A DNA stretch of 64,000 bases from Streptomyces dangxiongensis. Lineage in GTDB: Bacteria; Actinomycetota; Actinomycetes; Streptomycetales; Streptomycetaceae. This document shows, piece after piece, positions 45,004 to 53,772 of the stretch (within the stretch, counting starts at the first letter, position 1; every line of letters begins with the position of its first letter). The translations under genes were made by a program, and so were the position numbers. The notes under the pieces were generated by a model, which was not told where the DNA came from, searched no databases, and was given only the letters and a program-made list of their open reading frames with translations. The stretch spans positions 5,518,001 through 5,582,000 of the forward strand of contig NZ_CP033073.1 of NCBI RefSeq assembly GCF_003675325.1, written 5' to 3'.

Positions 45004-46494
45004 GTGCGGGAGTTCATCGTCGAGGCCGACGGCGGGTCACGGGGCAACCCGGGACCCGCGGGCTACGGTGCCGTGGTGTGCGACGCGGCGACGGGCCAGA
45101 CCCTGGCCGAGGCGGCGGAGTACATCGGCGTCGCCACGAACAACGTCGCCGAGTACCGCGGTCTCCTGGCCGGTCTCCGTGCCGCCCACGCCCTCGACCC
45201 GTCCGCGCCGGTCCACGTCCGCATGGACTCCAAGCTGGTGGTCGAGCAGATGTCGGGCCGCTGGAAGATCAAACACCCCGCGATGAAGCCCCTGGCCGCG
45301 GCGGCCCGGTCCGTCTTCCCGCCGGACCAGGTCACGTACGAGTGGATCCCCCGCGAGCAGAACAAGCACGCGGACCGGCTGGCCAACGAGGCGATGGACG
45401 CGGGGGCGAGGGGCGAACAGTGGTCACCGCCGCCCCAGCCGCCGGCCCCAGCGGACACGAAGACCGAGGGCGCCGATACGGCGACTTCGATTCCCGCGGC
45501 TGCCTCGGCTGCCTCGGCTGCCTCGGTTGCTCCGGCCGCACAGGGCGCTTCGGCCACTCCCGCCACTCGCGGCGCTTCGGCCGTTCCGGTGGGCGACTCC
45601 GACGAGGCGACCTCTGCGGATGCGGCGCCCGCCGCCGATGCGGTGCTCCCGGCCGCCGCGGCTCCCGACGCCGACGCGGCGCTCCCTGCCGCCGCCGACG
45701 CGGCGGTGGAGAGCCGCGCCGACGGGGGGACGCCCGCCCCACGGCAGACGGCACCCTCCGCCGAGCGGCGTTCCTCCGTTCCCGGTGACGTCGAGCAACG
45801 CTCCTCCGCTCCCGGTGACGCCGAGCGGCGCGTGTCCGCTCCCGGCTGGAGCGCGGCGCCCGATCTCGGGGCCCCCGCCACCTTCGTACTGCTCCGCCAC
45901 GGCGAGACACCGCTCACCCCGCAGAAGCGCTTCTCCGGGAGCGGCGGCACGGATCCCTCCCTTTCCGGTGCCGGCCGTGAGCAGGCCCGGCGCGTCGCGG
46001 AGGCGCTGGCCAGGCGCGGGACGGTCCAGGCCGTCGTCGCCTCGCCCCTCGCCCGTACCCGGGAGACCGCCGCCATCGTGGCCGCCCGGCTGGGTCTGGA
46101 CGTCACGCTCGAAGAGGGCTTGCGGGAGACGGACTTCGGCGCCTGGGAGGGCCTGACCTTCGGTGAGGTACGGGACCGCTACCCGGACGACCTGAACGCC
46201 TGGCTCGCCGACCCGGAGGCCCACCCCACCGGCGGCGGCGAGAGCTTCGCCGATACGGCCATCAGGATCGCCGCCGCCCGGGACGAGCTGGTCGCCGCCC
46301 ACGCGGGCCGTACGGTGCTGCTGGTCACGCACGTCACCCCGATCAAGACCCTGATCCGTCTCGCCCTGGGCGCCCCGGCCAAGTCCCTTTTCCGCATGGA
46401 GCTTTCGGCCGCCTCCCTGTCGGCGGTGGCGTACTACGCGGACGGCAACGCGAGCGTCCGGCTCTTCAACGACACGTCCCACCTCCGGCCCTGA
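45004..46494 (+). CDS. Bifunctional RNase H / histidine phosphatase (Rv2228c-like)
   Basis: A 496-residue fusion. Residues 1-135 are a type I-like RNase H: FIVEADGGSRGNPGPAGYGAV (first Asp), NNVAEYRGLLAGLRAA (Glu), VRMDSKLVVEQM (Asp), REQNKHADRLANEAMD (Asp). A long Ala/Ser/Pro/Asp linker with repeats of AASAAS and SAPGDxERR spans about 136-292. The C-terminal phosphoglycerate-mutase-like domain starts FVLLRHGETPL (catalytic His near residue 297) and continues SPLARTRETAAIV, ETDFGAWEGLTF and LLVTHVTPIKTLI. The mycobacterial homologue combines RNase H and CobC-type alpha-ribazole phosphatase activities. Its end overlaps the convergent aldolase gene by 29 bases. Confidence 0.92.
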   Translation: MREFIVEADGGSRGNPGPAGYGAVVCDAATGQTLAEAAEYIGVATNNVAEYRGLLAGLRAAHALDPSAPVHVRMDSKLVVEQMSGRWKIKHPAMKPLAAAARSVFPPDQVTYEWIPREQNKHADRLANEAMDAGARGEQWSPPPQPPAPADTKTEGADTATSIPAAASAASAASVAPAAQGASATPATRGASAVPVGDSDEATSADAAPAADAVLPAAAAPDADAALPAAADAAVESRADGGTPAPRQTAPSAERRSSVPGDVEQRSSAPGDAERRVSAPGWSAAPDLGAPATFVLLRHGETPLTPQKRFSGSGGTDPSLSGAGREQARRVAEALARRGTVQAVVASPLARTRETAAIVAARLGLDVTLEEGLRETDFGAWEGLTFGEVRDRYPDDLNAWLADPEAHPTGGGESFADTAIRIAAARDELVAAHAGRTVLLVTHVTPIKTLIRLALGAPAKSLFRMELSAASLSAVAYYADGNASVRLFNDTSHLRP

Positions 46495-47170
46495 GCCCAC
46501 CTCCGGCCCATAGGTCACCGTCGGCGGCGGACCCCAACCCGGCCGCCGCCCGCGCCAGTTCCTCGATCCGGCCCCAGTCACCGGCGGTCACCGCCTCCGC
46601 CGGGACCATCCAGCCGCCGCCCACGCAGCCGACGTTGGGCAGCGCCAGATAGTCCGGGGCGTTCCGCGGGCCGATCCCGCCGGTCGGGCAGAAGCGCGCC
46701 TGCGGCAACGGCCCGGCCAGGGACCTCAGATACGCCGTTCCACCCGCGGCCTGCGCCGGGAAGAACTTCATCTCGCGCACTCCGCGCTCCAGCAGCGCGA
46801 CGACCTCCGAGGTGGTCGACACCCCGGGCAGGAACGGCACGCCGGAGCCGCGCATCGCCCCCAGCAGTGCCTCCGTCCACCCGGGACTGACCAGGAACCG
46901 CGCCCCGGCCGCCGTGCACACCGCGACCTGTTCCGGCGTGATCACGGTGCCCGCCCCGACCACGGCCTCCGGGACCTCCTCGGCGATCGCCCGGATCGCG
47001 GCCGGCGCGGCCGGTGTCCGCAGGGTCACCTCGATCGCGGGCAGCCCGCCCGCCACCAGCGCCCGCGCGAGCGGCACGGCGTCGGCGGCGTCGTCGAGCA
47101 CCACCACGGGCACGACGGGCGCCAGGTCGAGCACGGAGGCAGCCGGGAAGGAGGGCAGCGGCGAGGTCAT
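46466..47170 (-). CDS. eda: KDPG/4-hydroxy-2-oxoglutarate aldolase
   Basis: A 234-residue class I aldolase. VVVLDDAADAVPLARALVAG is followed by PAIEVTLRTPAAPAAIRAI (catalytic Glu near residue 48), VVGAGTVITPEQ, ARFLVSPGWTEALL, and VREMKFFPAQAAGG (Schiff-base Lys near residue 134). FCPTGGIGPRNAPDYLAL then binds phosphate. It splits 2-keto-3-deoxy-6-phosphogluconate to pyruvate and glyceraldehyde-3-phosphate in the Entner-Doudoroff route. The last 20 residues are non-conserved and run antisense into the RNase H gene. A perfect dyad upstream at 47211 suggests dedicated regulation. No edd gene is adjacent. Confidence 0.9.
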   Translation of the reverse strand: MTSPLPSFPAASVLDLAPVVPVVVLDDAADAVPLARALVAGGLPAIEVTLRTPAAPAAIRAIAEEVPEAVVGAGTVITPEQVAVCTAAGARFLVSPGWTEALLGAMRGSGVPFLPGVSTTSEVVALLERGVREMKFFPAQAAGGTAYLRSLAGPLPQARFCPTGGIGPRNAPDYLALPNVGCVGGGWMVPAEAVTAGDWGRIEELARAAAGLGSAADGDLWAGGGLRAGGGTCR

Positions 47171-47210
47171 GCCCTCATCGTGCCCAGCGACTGCGTCACA
47201 CGCAATGAGC

Positions 47211-47227
47211 GTTGCGTACGACGCAAC
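47211..47227. promoter_or_regulatory. Palindromic operator upstream of the aldolase gene
   Basis: GTTGCGT-ACG-ACGCAAC is a perfect seven-base dyad, with a second CGCAA/TTGCG pair overlapping its left arm (47201-47215). It lies 41 bases before the aldolase start. The form fits IclR or GntR-type regulators of sugar-acid catabolism. It also abuts the 3' end of the convergently placed yaaA gene at 47234. Confidence 0.6.
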
Positions 47228-47233
47228 GGAAGG

Positions 47234-48019
47234 TCAGTGGACGTCGTCCACCAGTACGTCCAGCGACCACGCCCGGCCCGCCTTCCCGGTGGCCTCCGCC
47301 TCCACGGCGTACCCCAGCCCCCGCAATGCTTCCACCAGCTCGGCGGGGCTCGCGGGCACCGCCCCGGCGGTCAGCAGGCCGCGGACGATCCGCCCCTTCG
47401 TCGCCTTGTTGAAGTGGCTGACGACCTTCCGGGTCGGCGCGTGCAGCACCCGTACCGTCGCCGTCCGCTCGGCGACCCCACCCTTCGGCTTCCAGGCGGC
47501 CGCGTAGGCGGCGGACCGCAGGTCGAGCACCAGGCCCTCGGCAGCCGCGGCGGGCAGCACCTCGGCCATCGGCGCCCGCCAGTGCGCGGCCAGCGGACCC
47601 AGTCCCGGCAGCTTCACGCCCATCGCGCAGCGGTAGGAGGGGATGCGGTCGGTCACCCGCACGGCACCCCACAGTCCCGAGAACACCAGCAGCGAGTCCG
47701 CCGCGCGCCGCTTCGCCGCCTTGTCCAGCGTGGCCAGGCCGAGGGCGTCGTAGAGCACGCCGGTGTAGATCTCCCCGGCGGGGCGGGCGCCGGCCGCACG
47801 CAGCCCGGCGTTCTTCGCGACCTCGCCGCGCAGTCCCTCGCTCAGCCCGAGGATCTCGCGGGCCTTCTCCTCGTCGGCGGCGCACAGCTCGACCAGTTCG
47901 GCGAGCACGGCCTCCCGCGCGCCGGCCAGCCCCGGCAGGGACAGCGACTCCAGCTCCAGCGGGGCGCCCTCACCCGCGCTCGCCTTGCCTTCCGAGGGGG
48001 GCAGCAGGACCAGCAACAC
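47234..48019 (-). CDS. yaaA: YaaA peroxide-stress protein
   Basis: A 261-residue DUF328 protein, GTG start at 48019 after GAGGAG. It opens LLVLLPPSEGKASAGEGAP, and continues with PAGEIYTGVLYDALGLATL near residue 82, SGLWGAVRVTDRIPSYRCAMGVKLPG near residue 115, VLDLRSAAYAAAW and VSHFNKATKGRIVRGLL near residue 210. All are hallmarks of YaaA, which lowers free iron and DNA damage under peroxide. The longer in-frame reading upstream to 48340 passes through tandem repeats and is not coding. Confidence 0.9.
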   Translation of the reverse strand: MLLVLLPPSEGKASAGEGAPLELESLSLPGLAGAREAVLAELVELCAADEEKAREILGLSEGLRGEVAKNAGLRAAGARPAGEIYTGVLYDALGLATLDKAAKRRAADSLLVFSGLWGAVRVTDRIPSYRCAMGVKLPGLGPLAAHWRAPMAEVLPAAAAEGLVLDLRSAAYAAAWKPKGGVAERTATVRVLHAPTRKVVSHFNKATKGRIVRGLLTAGAVPASPAELVEALRGLGYAVEAEATGKAGRAWSLDVLVDDVH

Positions 48020-48107
48020 GTACTCCTCACGTAGACCTCCGCGCCAGGGTACGGCGTACCGCGGGCACGTCCTCGCCCCGGCGTCGACGGCTCCCGGCCC
48101 CACGCTC

Positions 48108-48197
48108 CGACCCCCCACCTGCCCGGCGCCCCGCCTCCCCGGCTTCCCGCCACGACCCCCCACCTGCCCGGCGCCCCGCCTCCCCGGCTTCCCGCCA
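48108..48197 (+). repeat. 45-base perfect tandem duplication
   Basis: The unit CGACCCCCCACCTGCCCGGC... occurs twice head to tail (48108-48152 and 48153-48197). The 330-base gap between yaaA and the AraC gene contains this repeat, smaller CGCGACCCGCGG repeats near 48265, and promoters, but no gene. Confidence 0.85.
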
Positions 48198-48351
48198 CCT
48201 CCCCACCTTCCTGGCCGTGCCGGTCCGGACCGGCACGGCCAGGCCGCACGCGGCAAGCGGTCGCGCGACCCGCGGACGCGCGACCCGCGGCATGGAAGCG
48301 GGGCCCGTCGACGTTGCACCCGTGGCGGACGGCACGACAAGGGGGAGTCCG

Positions 48352-49323
48352 ATGGGGGAGCGGAACCGGGTGCAGCGAGGGCTCGGGGATGAGCAGGGTG
48401 CCGGGAAGCAGGGAGCGGGGAACCCGGAAGTCGGGGAGCAGGCGTCCGGGGGGCAAGGGCTCGGCAAGCGGGCGCTCGGCGAGCAGGCGCGGTGGACGCG
48501 GGCCCGGCTGGGGCGTTGCGGGCCCCCGCTCGACCTGCTGACCGCGAGCTTCCGGCGGCACGTGTACGCCCCGCACGCCCACGACGAGTACACGATCGGC
48601 GTCTGTGTCGGCGGCTCCGAGGTCATCGACTACCGGGGCGGCCACGTCCGCACCGGCCCGGGCACGATCATCGTCCTCGAACCCGGCGAGGTGCACACCG
48701 GCGGTCCCGGCAACCCCACCGACGGCTACGCCTACCTCGCCCTGTACGCCGAGCCGTCCCTGCTGGCCGACGGCACCCTCGGCGGCCCGGCGCACTTCCG
48801 CGAGCCCCTCATCGACGACCCCGCGCTGGTCAGGGCCCTGGGCACCGCCCACACGCAGCTCAGCGCCTGCCCCGACCCCCTGGAGGCCGAGTCCCGGCTG
48901 CCCTGGCTGCTGACCGCCCTGGCCCGGCGCCACTCGACAGCCCGCCCGGTGCCCGACCGCGTCCCCGGCGCCGCCGCGATAGCCCGCACGGTCCGTGACC
49001 GCCTCGCCGGTGAGCTCGCCGACCCGCCGTCCCTCGCCCTCCTCGCCACCGACCTCGGCCTGTCCCGCTACCAGCTCCTGCGCGCCTTCCGTACGACCAT
49101 GGGCATCCCCCCGTACGCCTGGCTCGCCCAGCACCGGGTCGCCCGCGCCCGCACCCTGTTCGACACCGGCCTGCGCCCGGCCGAGGTCGCCGCCCTCGTC
49201 GGCTTCGCCGACCAGGCGCACCTGACCCGCTGGTTCCGCCGGGTGCTCGGGGTGACCCCGGCGGTCTACCGCAACAGCGTTCAAGACACCCCGGGGCGCA
49301 CCGGCCGAGACTGGGCCGCATGA
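48352..49323 (+). CDS. AraC family transcriptional regulator
   Basis: A 323-residue regulator. ATG at 48352 follows GGGGGAG; the first 45 residues are Gly/Gln-rich and may not be structured. The cupin sensor domain (about 60-170) has RRHVYAPHAHDEYTIGVCVGG and IIVLEPGEVHTGGPGNP. Two HTHs form the C-terminus: SLALLATDLGLSRYQLLRAFRTTMG near residue 225 and RPAEVAALVGFADQAHLTRWFRRVLG near residue 275. It overlaps the EamA exporter by four bases (ATGA), so it probably controls that gene. The ligand is unknown. Confidence 0.88.
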   Translation: MGERNRVQRGLGDEQGAGKQGAGNPEVGEQASGGQGLGKRALGEQARWTRARLGRCGPPLDLLTASFRRHVYAPHAHDEYTIGVCVGGSEVIDYRGGHVRTGPGTIIVLEPGEVHTGGPGNPTDGYAYLALYAEPSLLADGTLGGPAHFREPLIDDPALVRALGTAHTQLSACPDPLEAESRLPWLLTALARRHSTARPVPDRVPGAAAIARTVRDRLAGELADPPSLALLATDLGLSRYQLLRAFRTTMGIPPYAWLAQHRVARARTLFDTGLRPAEVAALVGFADQAHLTRWFRRVLGVTPAVYRNSVQDTPGRTGRDWAA

Positions 49324-50297
49324 CTGCACGCGGCTGGTTCCTGTTCTCCCTGATGGGAGTGGTCTGGGGCATCCCCTATCTGATGATCAAGGTGGCGGTG
49401 GACGAGGTGTCCCCGCCGGTGGTGGTGTTCACGCGCTGCGCGCTCGGCGCGGCCCTGCTGCTCCCGTTCGCCCTGCGCCAGGGCGGCCTGCCCGCGACCG
49501 TACGGGCCCACTGGCGGCCCCTGCTGGCCTTCGCGGTGCTGGAGATCATCGTCCCCTGGTTCACCCTCACCGACGCCGAACGGCACCTGTCCAGCTCGAC
49601 GGCCGGCCTGCTGATCGCGGGCGTACCGATCGTGGGCGTGATCGTGGCGCGGCTGCTGGGGGACACCGAACACCTCGGCGTCCGCCGGGTGGCCGGCCTG
49701 ACGCTGGGCCTCGCCGGCGTGACGGTCCTCACCCTGCCGCACCTCACCGGCGGGGACGCGCGCTCGCTGGTGGAGGTCCTGCTGACCGTCCTGGGCTACG
49801 CCACGGCCCCCCTCATCGCCGCGCGCCGCCTCAGGGAGGTCCCGTCCCTCCACCTCACCGCCGCCTGCCTGACCCTGGCCGCGCTGGTCTACGCCCCCGT
49901 GGCCGCGCTCACCCGCCCGTCCGCCGTCCCGTCCGCGACGGTCCTGGCCGCGCTGGCCGGCCTGGGCGTGATCTGCACGGCGGTGGCGTTCGTGGCGTTC
50001 CTGGAGCTGATCGGGGAGGCCGGCCCGACACGGGCGACCGTGATCACCTACGTCAACCCGGCGGTGGCGGTGGCGGCGGGCGCGCTCTTCCTGGACGAGC
50101 CGCTGACCCTGCCCGTACTGGCCGCCTTCGCGCTCATCCTGGCCGGCTCGGTCCTGGCGACGGCCGCCGGTCCGCGGCGCGGCACACGCCCGGTACCATG
50201 GTCGACACGGCAGACGAGCCGGGCGGACGGCCGCGTGGAATCCCTCAGGGGGCTCCCCGAGGAACGTCCGGGCTCCACAGGGCAGGGTGGTGGCTAA
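49320..50297 (+). CDS. EamA/DMT superfamily exporter; 3' end lies within rnpB
   Basis: A 325-residue carrier with ten helices in two EamA repeats: MGVVWGIPYLMIKVAVDEVSPPVVVFTRC near residue 11 and GVICTAVAFVAFLELIGEAGPTRATVITY near residue 222. It ends its last helix near residue 290 (FALILAGSVLATAA). The remaining 35 residues (from about GRVESLRGL) are encoded by the start of the RNase P RNA gene, so the coding frame runs 88 bases into rnpB. The natural stop was probably lost or lies beyond by chance. ATG is coupled to the AraC gene. The substrate is unknown, possibly amino acids or metabolites. Confidence 0.85.
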   Translation: MTARGWFLFSLMGVVWGIPYLMIKVAVDEVSPPVVVFTRCALGAALLLPFALRQGGLPATVRAHWRPLLAFAVLEIIVPWFTLTDAERHLSSSTAGLLIAGVPIVGVIVARLLGDTEHLGVRRVAGLTLGLAGVTVLTLPHLTGGDARSLVEVLLTVLGYATAPLIAARRLREVPSLHLTAACLTLAALVYAPVAALTRPSAVPSATVLAALAGLGVICTAVAFVAFLELIGEAGPTRATVITYVNPAVAVAAGALFLDEPLTLPVLAAFALILAGSVLATAAGPRRGTRPVPWSTRQTSRADGRVESLRGLPEERPGSTGQGGG

Positions 50298-50619
50298 CGG
50301 CCACCCGGGGTGACCCGCGGGACAGTGCCACAGAAAGCAGACCGCCGGGGACCTCGGTCCTCGGTAAGGGTGAAACGGTGGTGTAAGAGACCACCAGTGC
50401 CCAGGGTGACCTGGGCAGCTAGGTAAACCCCACCCGGAGCAAGGTCAAGAGGAGCGCCGTGAAAAGCGCTCTGCGCGGACGATCGAGGGCTGCCCGCCCG
50501 AGTCCGCGGGTAGACCGCACGAGGCCGGCGGCAACGCCGGCCCTAGATGGATGGCCGTCGCCCCGGCCGCCGCGAGGCGACCGGGGAACAGAACCCGGCG
50601 TACAGCCCGACTCGTCTGC
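50210..50619 (+). ncRNA. rnpB: RNase P RNA (type A)
   Basis: The sequence has the universal core GAGGAACGTCCGGGCTCC (50259-50276), ACAGGGCAGGGTGGTGGC, GACAGTGCCACAGAAAGCAG, GTAAGGGTGAAACGGTGG, and the 3' half with CCGGGGAACAGAACCCGGC. The P1 stem closes GCAGACGAG (50210-50218) with CTCGTCTGC (50611-50619). About 410 nucleotides is right for an actinobacterial catalytic RNA, which removes tRNA 5' leaders. Its 5' end overlaps the EamA coding frame. Confidence 0.97.
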
Positions 50620-50640
50620 CGCCACCTGCGGCTTTGCCTT

Positions 50641-50676
50641 GGAAAGGGCCTCTGATCTGGGACGGAGGCCCTTTCC
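50641..50676 (+). terminator. rnpB terminator
   Basis: GGAAAGGGCCTC (50641-50652) pairs perfectly with GAGGCCCTTTCC (50665-50676), followed by GGTCTTTC. It ends the RNase P RNA transcript. Confidence 0.85.
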
Positions 50677-50867
50677 GGTCTTTCGGGGGCTTGCCGCGTT
50701 ACGCGGCGGAAAGTTCCTCGGAAGTCCCTCGGACAGCGCTGAAAGTCCCTGAGAAGTCCCTGGAGTGAAGGGGGTGGTCGAGGCCTCTGAGCTGGGCGTT
50801 CGCGCTAGCCGTCGGAGCACGGAGCTGGAGCCACCGCCGGCGTGAGGGCGGTCTTGGCCCGGCGGTA

Positions 50868-51584
50868 TTACGCGGCCTCGGCGTTGGTGGTTGTGTCGGT
50901 CCGCGCCGCCCATTCGGCACGGGCTGCGGTGAGCCGGGGGTGCATGCCGTCGAAGAACTCGTCCATGAGACCGGCCAGGTAGGGAGAGGGCACGCTGGAC
51001 AGGTTGTGGATCCGCAGGCGGGGCGGCCGCGTGTAGAGGATGCCGTCGTCGTGGAGGTTGTGTGCTCCGGAGATGGTGCCGCGTACTTCTTTCCGGTCGA
51101 AGTCGTTGAAGGTGAGCAGCAGGTCCGCGAACGCCGGCTCGCCCTCCCCTTCGACGTAGAAGTCCACCTTTCCGGCCAGGCGCTGGTGCCAGAAGTCGGT
51201 CTGGTCCGGGAGATGGAGCGGATAGTGAGGGCCGCCGAAGACGACCGTGGTGTGCGGGAAGCGCCGTTTGACCAGCTCGGCGAACGCGAGCGAGAGCTGG
51301 CTGTTCCAGATGTAGTGGGAGAACCCGATCACGTCCGGCGGGCCGTCCTGCTCCAGCGCGGCCGCCAGCGCCTCGGGATACTTGAACAGCCACACCGGGT
51401 GCCTCAGGTCCATCTTCGTGGTGGCGTACGTGGCCAGGCCGGCGATCGCCTGCGGCATCGTCTCGGCAGAGACCGTCTGCTGAGCCGGCAATGCCGCCCC
51501 AGGTGGCGCCGATGCAGCTGCGTGAGTGACGTCCCGGACCATGCATGCGCGCAGTGGACATCCCTCGCCAACCGCGGTGGCCAT
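50868..51584 (-). pseudogene. B12-binding domain of a radical-SAM enzyme, truncated
   Basis: The recognisable part is a cobalamin-binding domain: MPQAIAGLATYATTKMD near residue 43, GPPDVIGFSHYIWNSQLS, TTVVFGGPHYPLHLPD, VDFYVEGEGEPAFADLL and SSVPSPYLAGLMDEFFDG near residue 200. In intact B12-radical-SAM proteins a CxxxCxxC cluster motif follows at this point. Here the frame ends 25 codons later with unrelated residues, and no such motif is present in any nearby frame. The N-terminus also looks lost. It is a remnant of a methylase- or RiPP-type enzyme. Confidence 0.65.
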
Positions 51585-51590
51585 CTGTCG

Positions 51591-51701
51591 CTACGGCCCC
51601 ATTCCGCTGACTCTCGCGATCCCGTCGATCTCCCGCCCGTCCTGCTCCCGCTGGCTCGGGCTGGGCTGCTGCGGGAGATTGATGTCCACGATCAGGTTCA
51701 T
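51591..51701 (-). CDS. 36-residue ORF upstream of the radical-SAM remnant
   Basis: The frame MNLIVDINLPQQPSPSQRE to VSGMGP ends seven bases before the remnant's frame begins, on the same strand. The size and position would suit a precursor peptide for the modifying enzyme, but no ribosome site is clear and no family is recognised. Codon positions are not strongly biased. Treat as hypothetical. Confidence 0.3.
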   Translation of the reverse strand: MNLIVDINLPQQPSPSQREQDGREIDGIARVSGMGP

Positions 51702-52094
51702 GCCGAGTGGTCCGAGACAGTCTGAGCAGTCGGCGCAGCGAATCGGTGAACTCAGGGGTGAGAAGTTCCTGCAGTGGGCGCTGCGGGGCGGGCATGAGGG
51801 CCCGTACCCAACCGCCACCAGGTACATCGCCCCAGGCCGTAGGCTCCAGACCGTCGCCCTGGGGCGCTACGGGCGTTCGTACTACTGAAAGTGCTGAAGA
51901 GTCATCCGCTGGCGTAGCCGGTCCCAGATGTCGGCTTATCCCAAAATCGACGAACACCTCACCCACGGCCGCCGGCTCGGCGACCATGTCCCCATGGACG
52001 AACGCACTCTTGCCGAGAGTACGAGGCAGTTCGCGCTCTGCCTGTCCGAGCTCCAGTCGCGCCTCGACCCCGACTCGTACACACGGTGCTGTGC

Positions 52095-52520
52095 ATGGCG
52101 CAGAGAAACCTTCGCTTCGGCCGGAGCCGGAAGATCCTCATCATGTCGACCGTAGGGCTGGCCCTGGCCGGAACGGCGGCCGGGGCCATTGGGATCGGCC
52201 GCTGGTTCGAGCGTCTCTGGAAGGGGCAGCCGTACCCCGTTGTAGATCCGGCCGCCACGGCCACGCAGTTGGACGGCTACACACAGTCCGCTACAGCAGC
52301 CGCTACCGCGGGCTTGATCACCTGCTCGACAACCTGGCCGACACCCCGCCCATTGTGCCGGGCGTGGTCATCGTGAGCAGCGAATGGGCGTTGAAGGGGG
52401 GCTCGCCGACCCAGGCGATGCCAGCACTCCGGGAGGCTCGGAAGGAACTGAAGTGGCGCGGCTGGAAGGTCAGAGCAGCGACGATGCAAGATCGGTGTTC
52501 TGGGACGGCCTCAGCATGCA
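52095..52520 (+). pseudogene. Split gene for a one-helix membrane protein
   Basis: One frame gives RNLRFGRSRKILIMSTVGLALAG with a membrane helix, then WFERLWKGQPYPVVDP and TATQLDGYTQ. The sense continues in the next frame as VRYSSRYRGLDHLLDNLADT, PPIVPGVVIVSSEWALKGG and ALREARKELKWRGWKV. The switch is near 52270-52285, so a frameshift is likely. I do not recognise the family. A further fragment with coding character (SYAQGRAGDVPAEQLAGAAA, about 52525-52650) follows. Confidence 0.5.
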
Positions 52521-52650
52521 GTGGTCAGCGGTCGTGTGTCTTATGCGCAGGGTCGTGCTGGTGATGTGCCGGCCGAGCAACTCGCTGGAGCGGCCGCGGG
52601 CAAGGTACCGCCGAGGGTCCAGTTGGAGTTTGTCGAAAATGCCCTACTTG

Positions 52651-53136
52651 ATGCTGGTGGCCGTAGCAGTAGCTGGCCCCACTCAGTCCGTTGGAGGTTG
52701 CAGCCTGACGGATAGCATGCCCCTGCCTTTCACCACCTGGAACCATATTCCTCGGTTAAACCGCCACGATTTGGTAGGGATCCGACAGTCTGGGTGCAGC
52801 AATAGCCGAGGGTCACGTGGAGTACGAAGCGCGCATGGGCTGCTGACGCTCAGCGTTGTTCCGTCCCCCTGGGGCAGCCAAGGCACATGCCAACAAGTCG
52901 CACACACACTTCCCTTGCGGGTAGGATCACCGTTCGACCAAGAATGCCTTGTTAGCCAGCTAGCGGACCCGGCAAACGACGACGTTCATCTTGCACGCCG
53001 TGGCAGCTCTGGGTGGCGCCTGGGTGCGTACCCGGGGGAGGGGGAGCGCAGGATGCCGCAAAGACTTCGTGAGTCCGCCCAGGTAAGACCAATTTCAACT
53101 AGTTGGCATCGCACGGGGATGGGTCCTCGGTGAGTC
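52651..53136. other. Gene-free stretch before the second ImmA/DUF6545 module
   Basis: No supported gene. GC content and codon pattern drop compared with the left part of the window. The perfect palindrome CAACTAGTTG (53096-53105) lies 31 bases before the ATG at 53137 and resembles the operator arms CAAC/GTTG seen near 57982. Confidence 0.4.
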
Positions 53137-53772
53137 ATGACTGAGATCCGAAGCAACAAGCTAGCGCCCGCGACAGAGCGATCACGGTATCCAGAAACGC
53201 AAGGGGACTATGCTAAGCGCTTTCTGCCCGGATCAATGTGGTCCTCGGTCCGCGAGCACGTAGCTATTCTTGCCGCCACGTGGGCGACTGCACGACTCAT
53301 TCGCCGGGATATCGGCCTTTCAGGTGTTCGGAGCCTCCAAGATCTAGTTGACATAGTTGCATTGAAGCGCGGCAGGCCTATCACTCTGACAGAAGCACCA
53401 CTACCGCCTGAGGTTTCCGGTCTGTGCGCTCGCGGCCGGGACCGCGACTACATCGTAGTGGATTCCAACGCCAGTGAACTCACCCGCCTCCACGCCAGTC
53501 TTCACGAACTCTTTCATCTATGGGAAGAGCATCCTCCGGACGACGGTGGGCAAGCGCCCATGCCACCCGATCTAGTGCGTCAACTGCTCCCCGGGCTCAA
53601 ACCTCAACCAATTCTGAAAGTTCTGAGCCGGACCAACTATCGACGAAATCACGAACGGCGCGCAGAGACTTTCGCCACCGTCATGCTTGGAAGGCACCTT
53701 GAACTACGGCGGAACCAACGTGCCACAGAGTATGTAACATCAGCATTGGCGCACCGGAGGACTGGTGTCTGA
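53137..53772 (+). CDS. ImmA/IrrE-like metallopeptidase, second copy
   Basis: A 211-residue protein with the zinc motif HASLHELFHLWEEHP (HEXXH, near residue 127) and ERRAETFATVMLGRHL near residue 178, whose Glu can be the third ligand. The N-terminal 40 residues are hydrophilic. It is diverged from the copy at 24250 but in the same gene order before a DUF6545-type gene. Codon use is less GC-biased than in the left part of the window (for example TATGCTAAGCGC), a sign of transfer. The stop overlaps the next GTG start by eight bases. Confidence 0.75.
   Translation: MTEIRSNKLAPATERSRYPETQGDYAKRFLPGSMWSSVREHVAILAATWATARLIRRDIGLSGVRSLQDLVDIVALKRGRPITLTEAPLPPEVSGLCARGRDRDYIVVDSNASELTRLHASLHELFHLWEEHPPDDGGQAPMPPDLVRQLLPGLKPQPILKVLSRTNYRRNHERRAETFATVMLGRHLELRRNQRATEYVTSALAHRRTGV

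Noticed and set aside
51707..52564. 285-codon plus-strand frame across the start of the accessory region
   Set aside because: Its first two thirds have no protein character. Only the part from about 52280 reads like the second half of the split membrane-protein gene, which is annotated separately.
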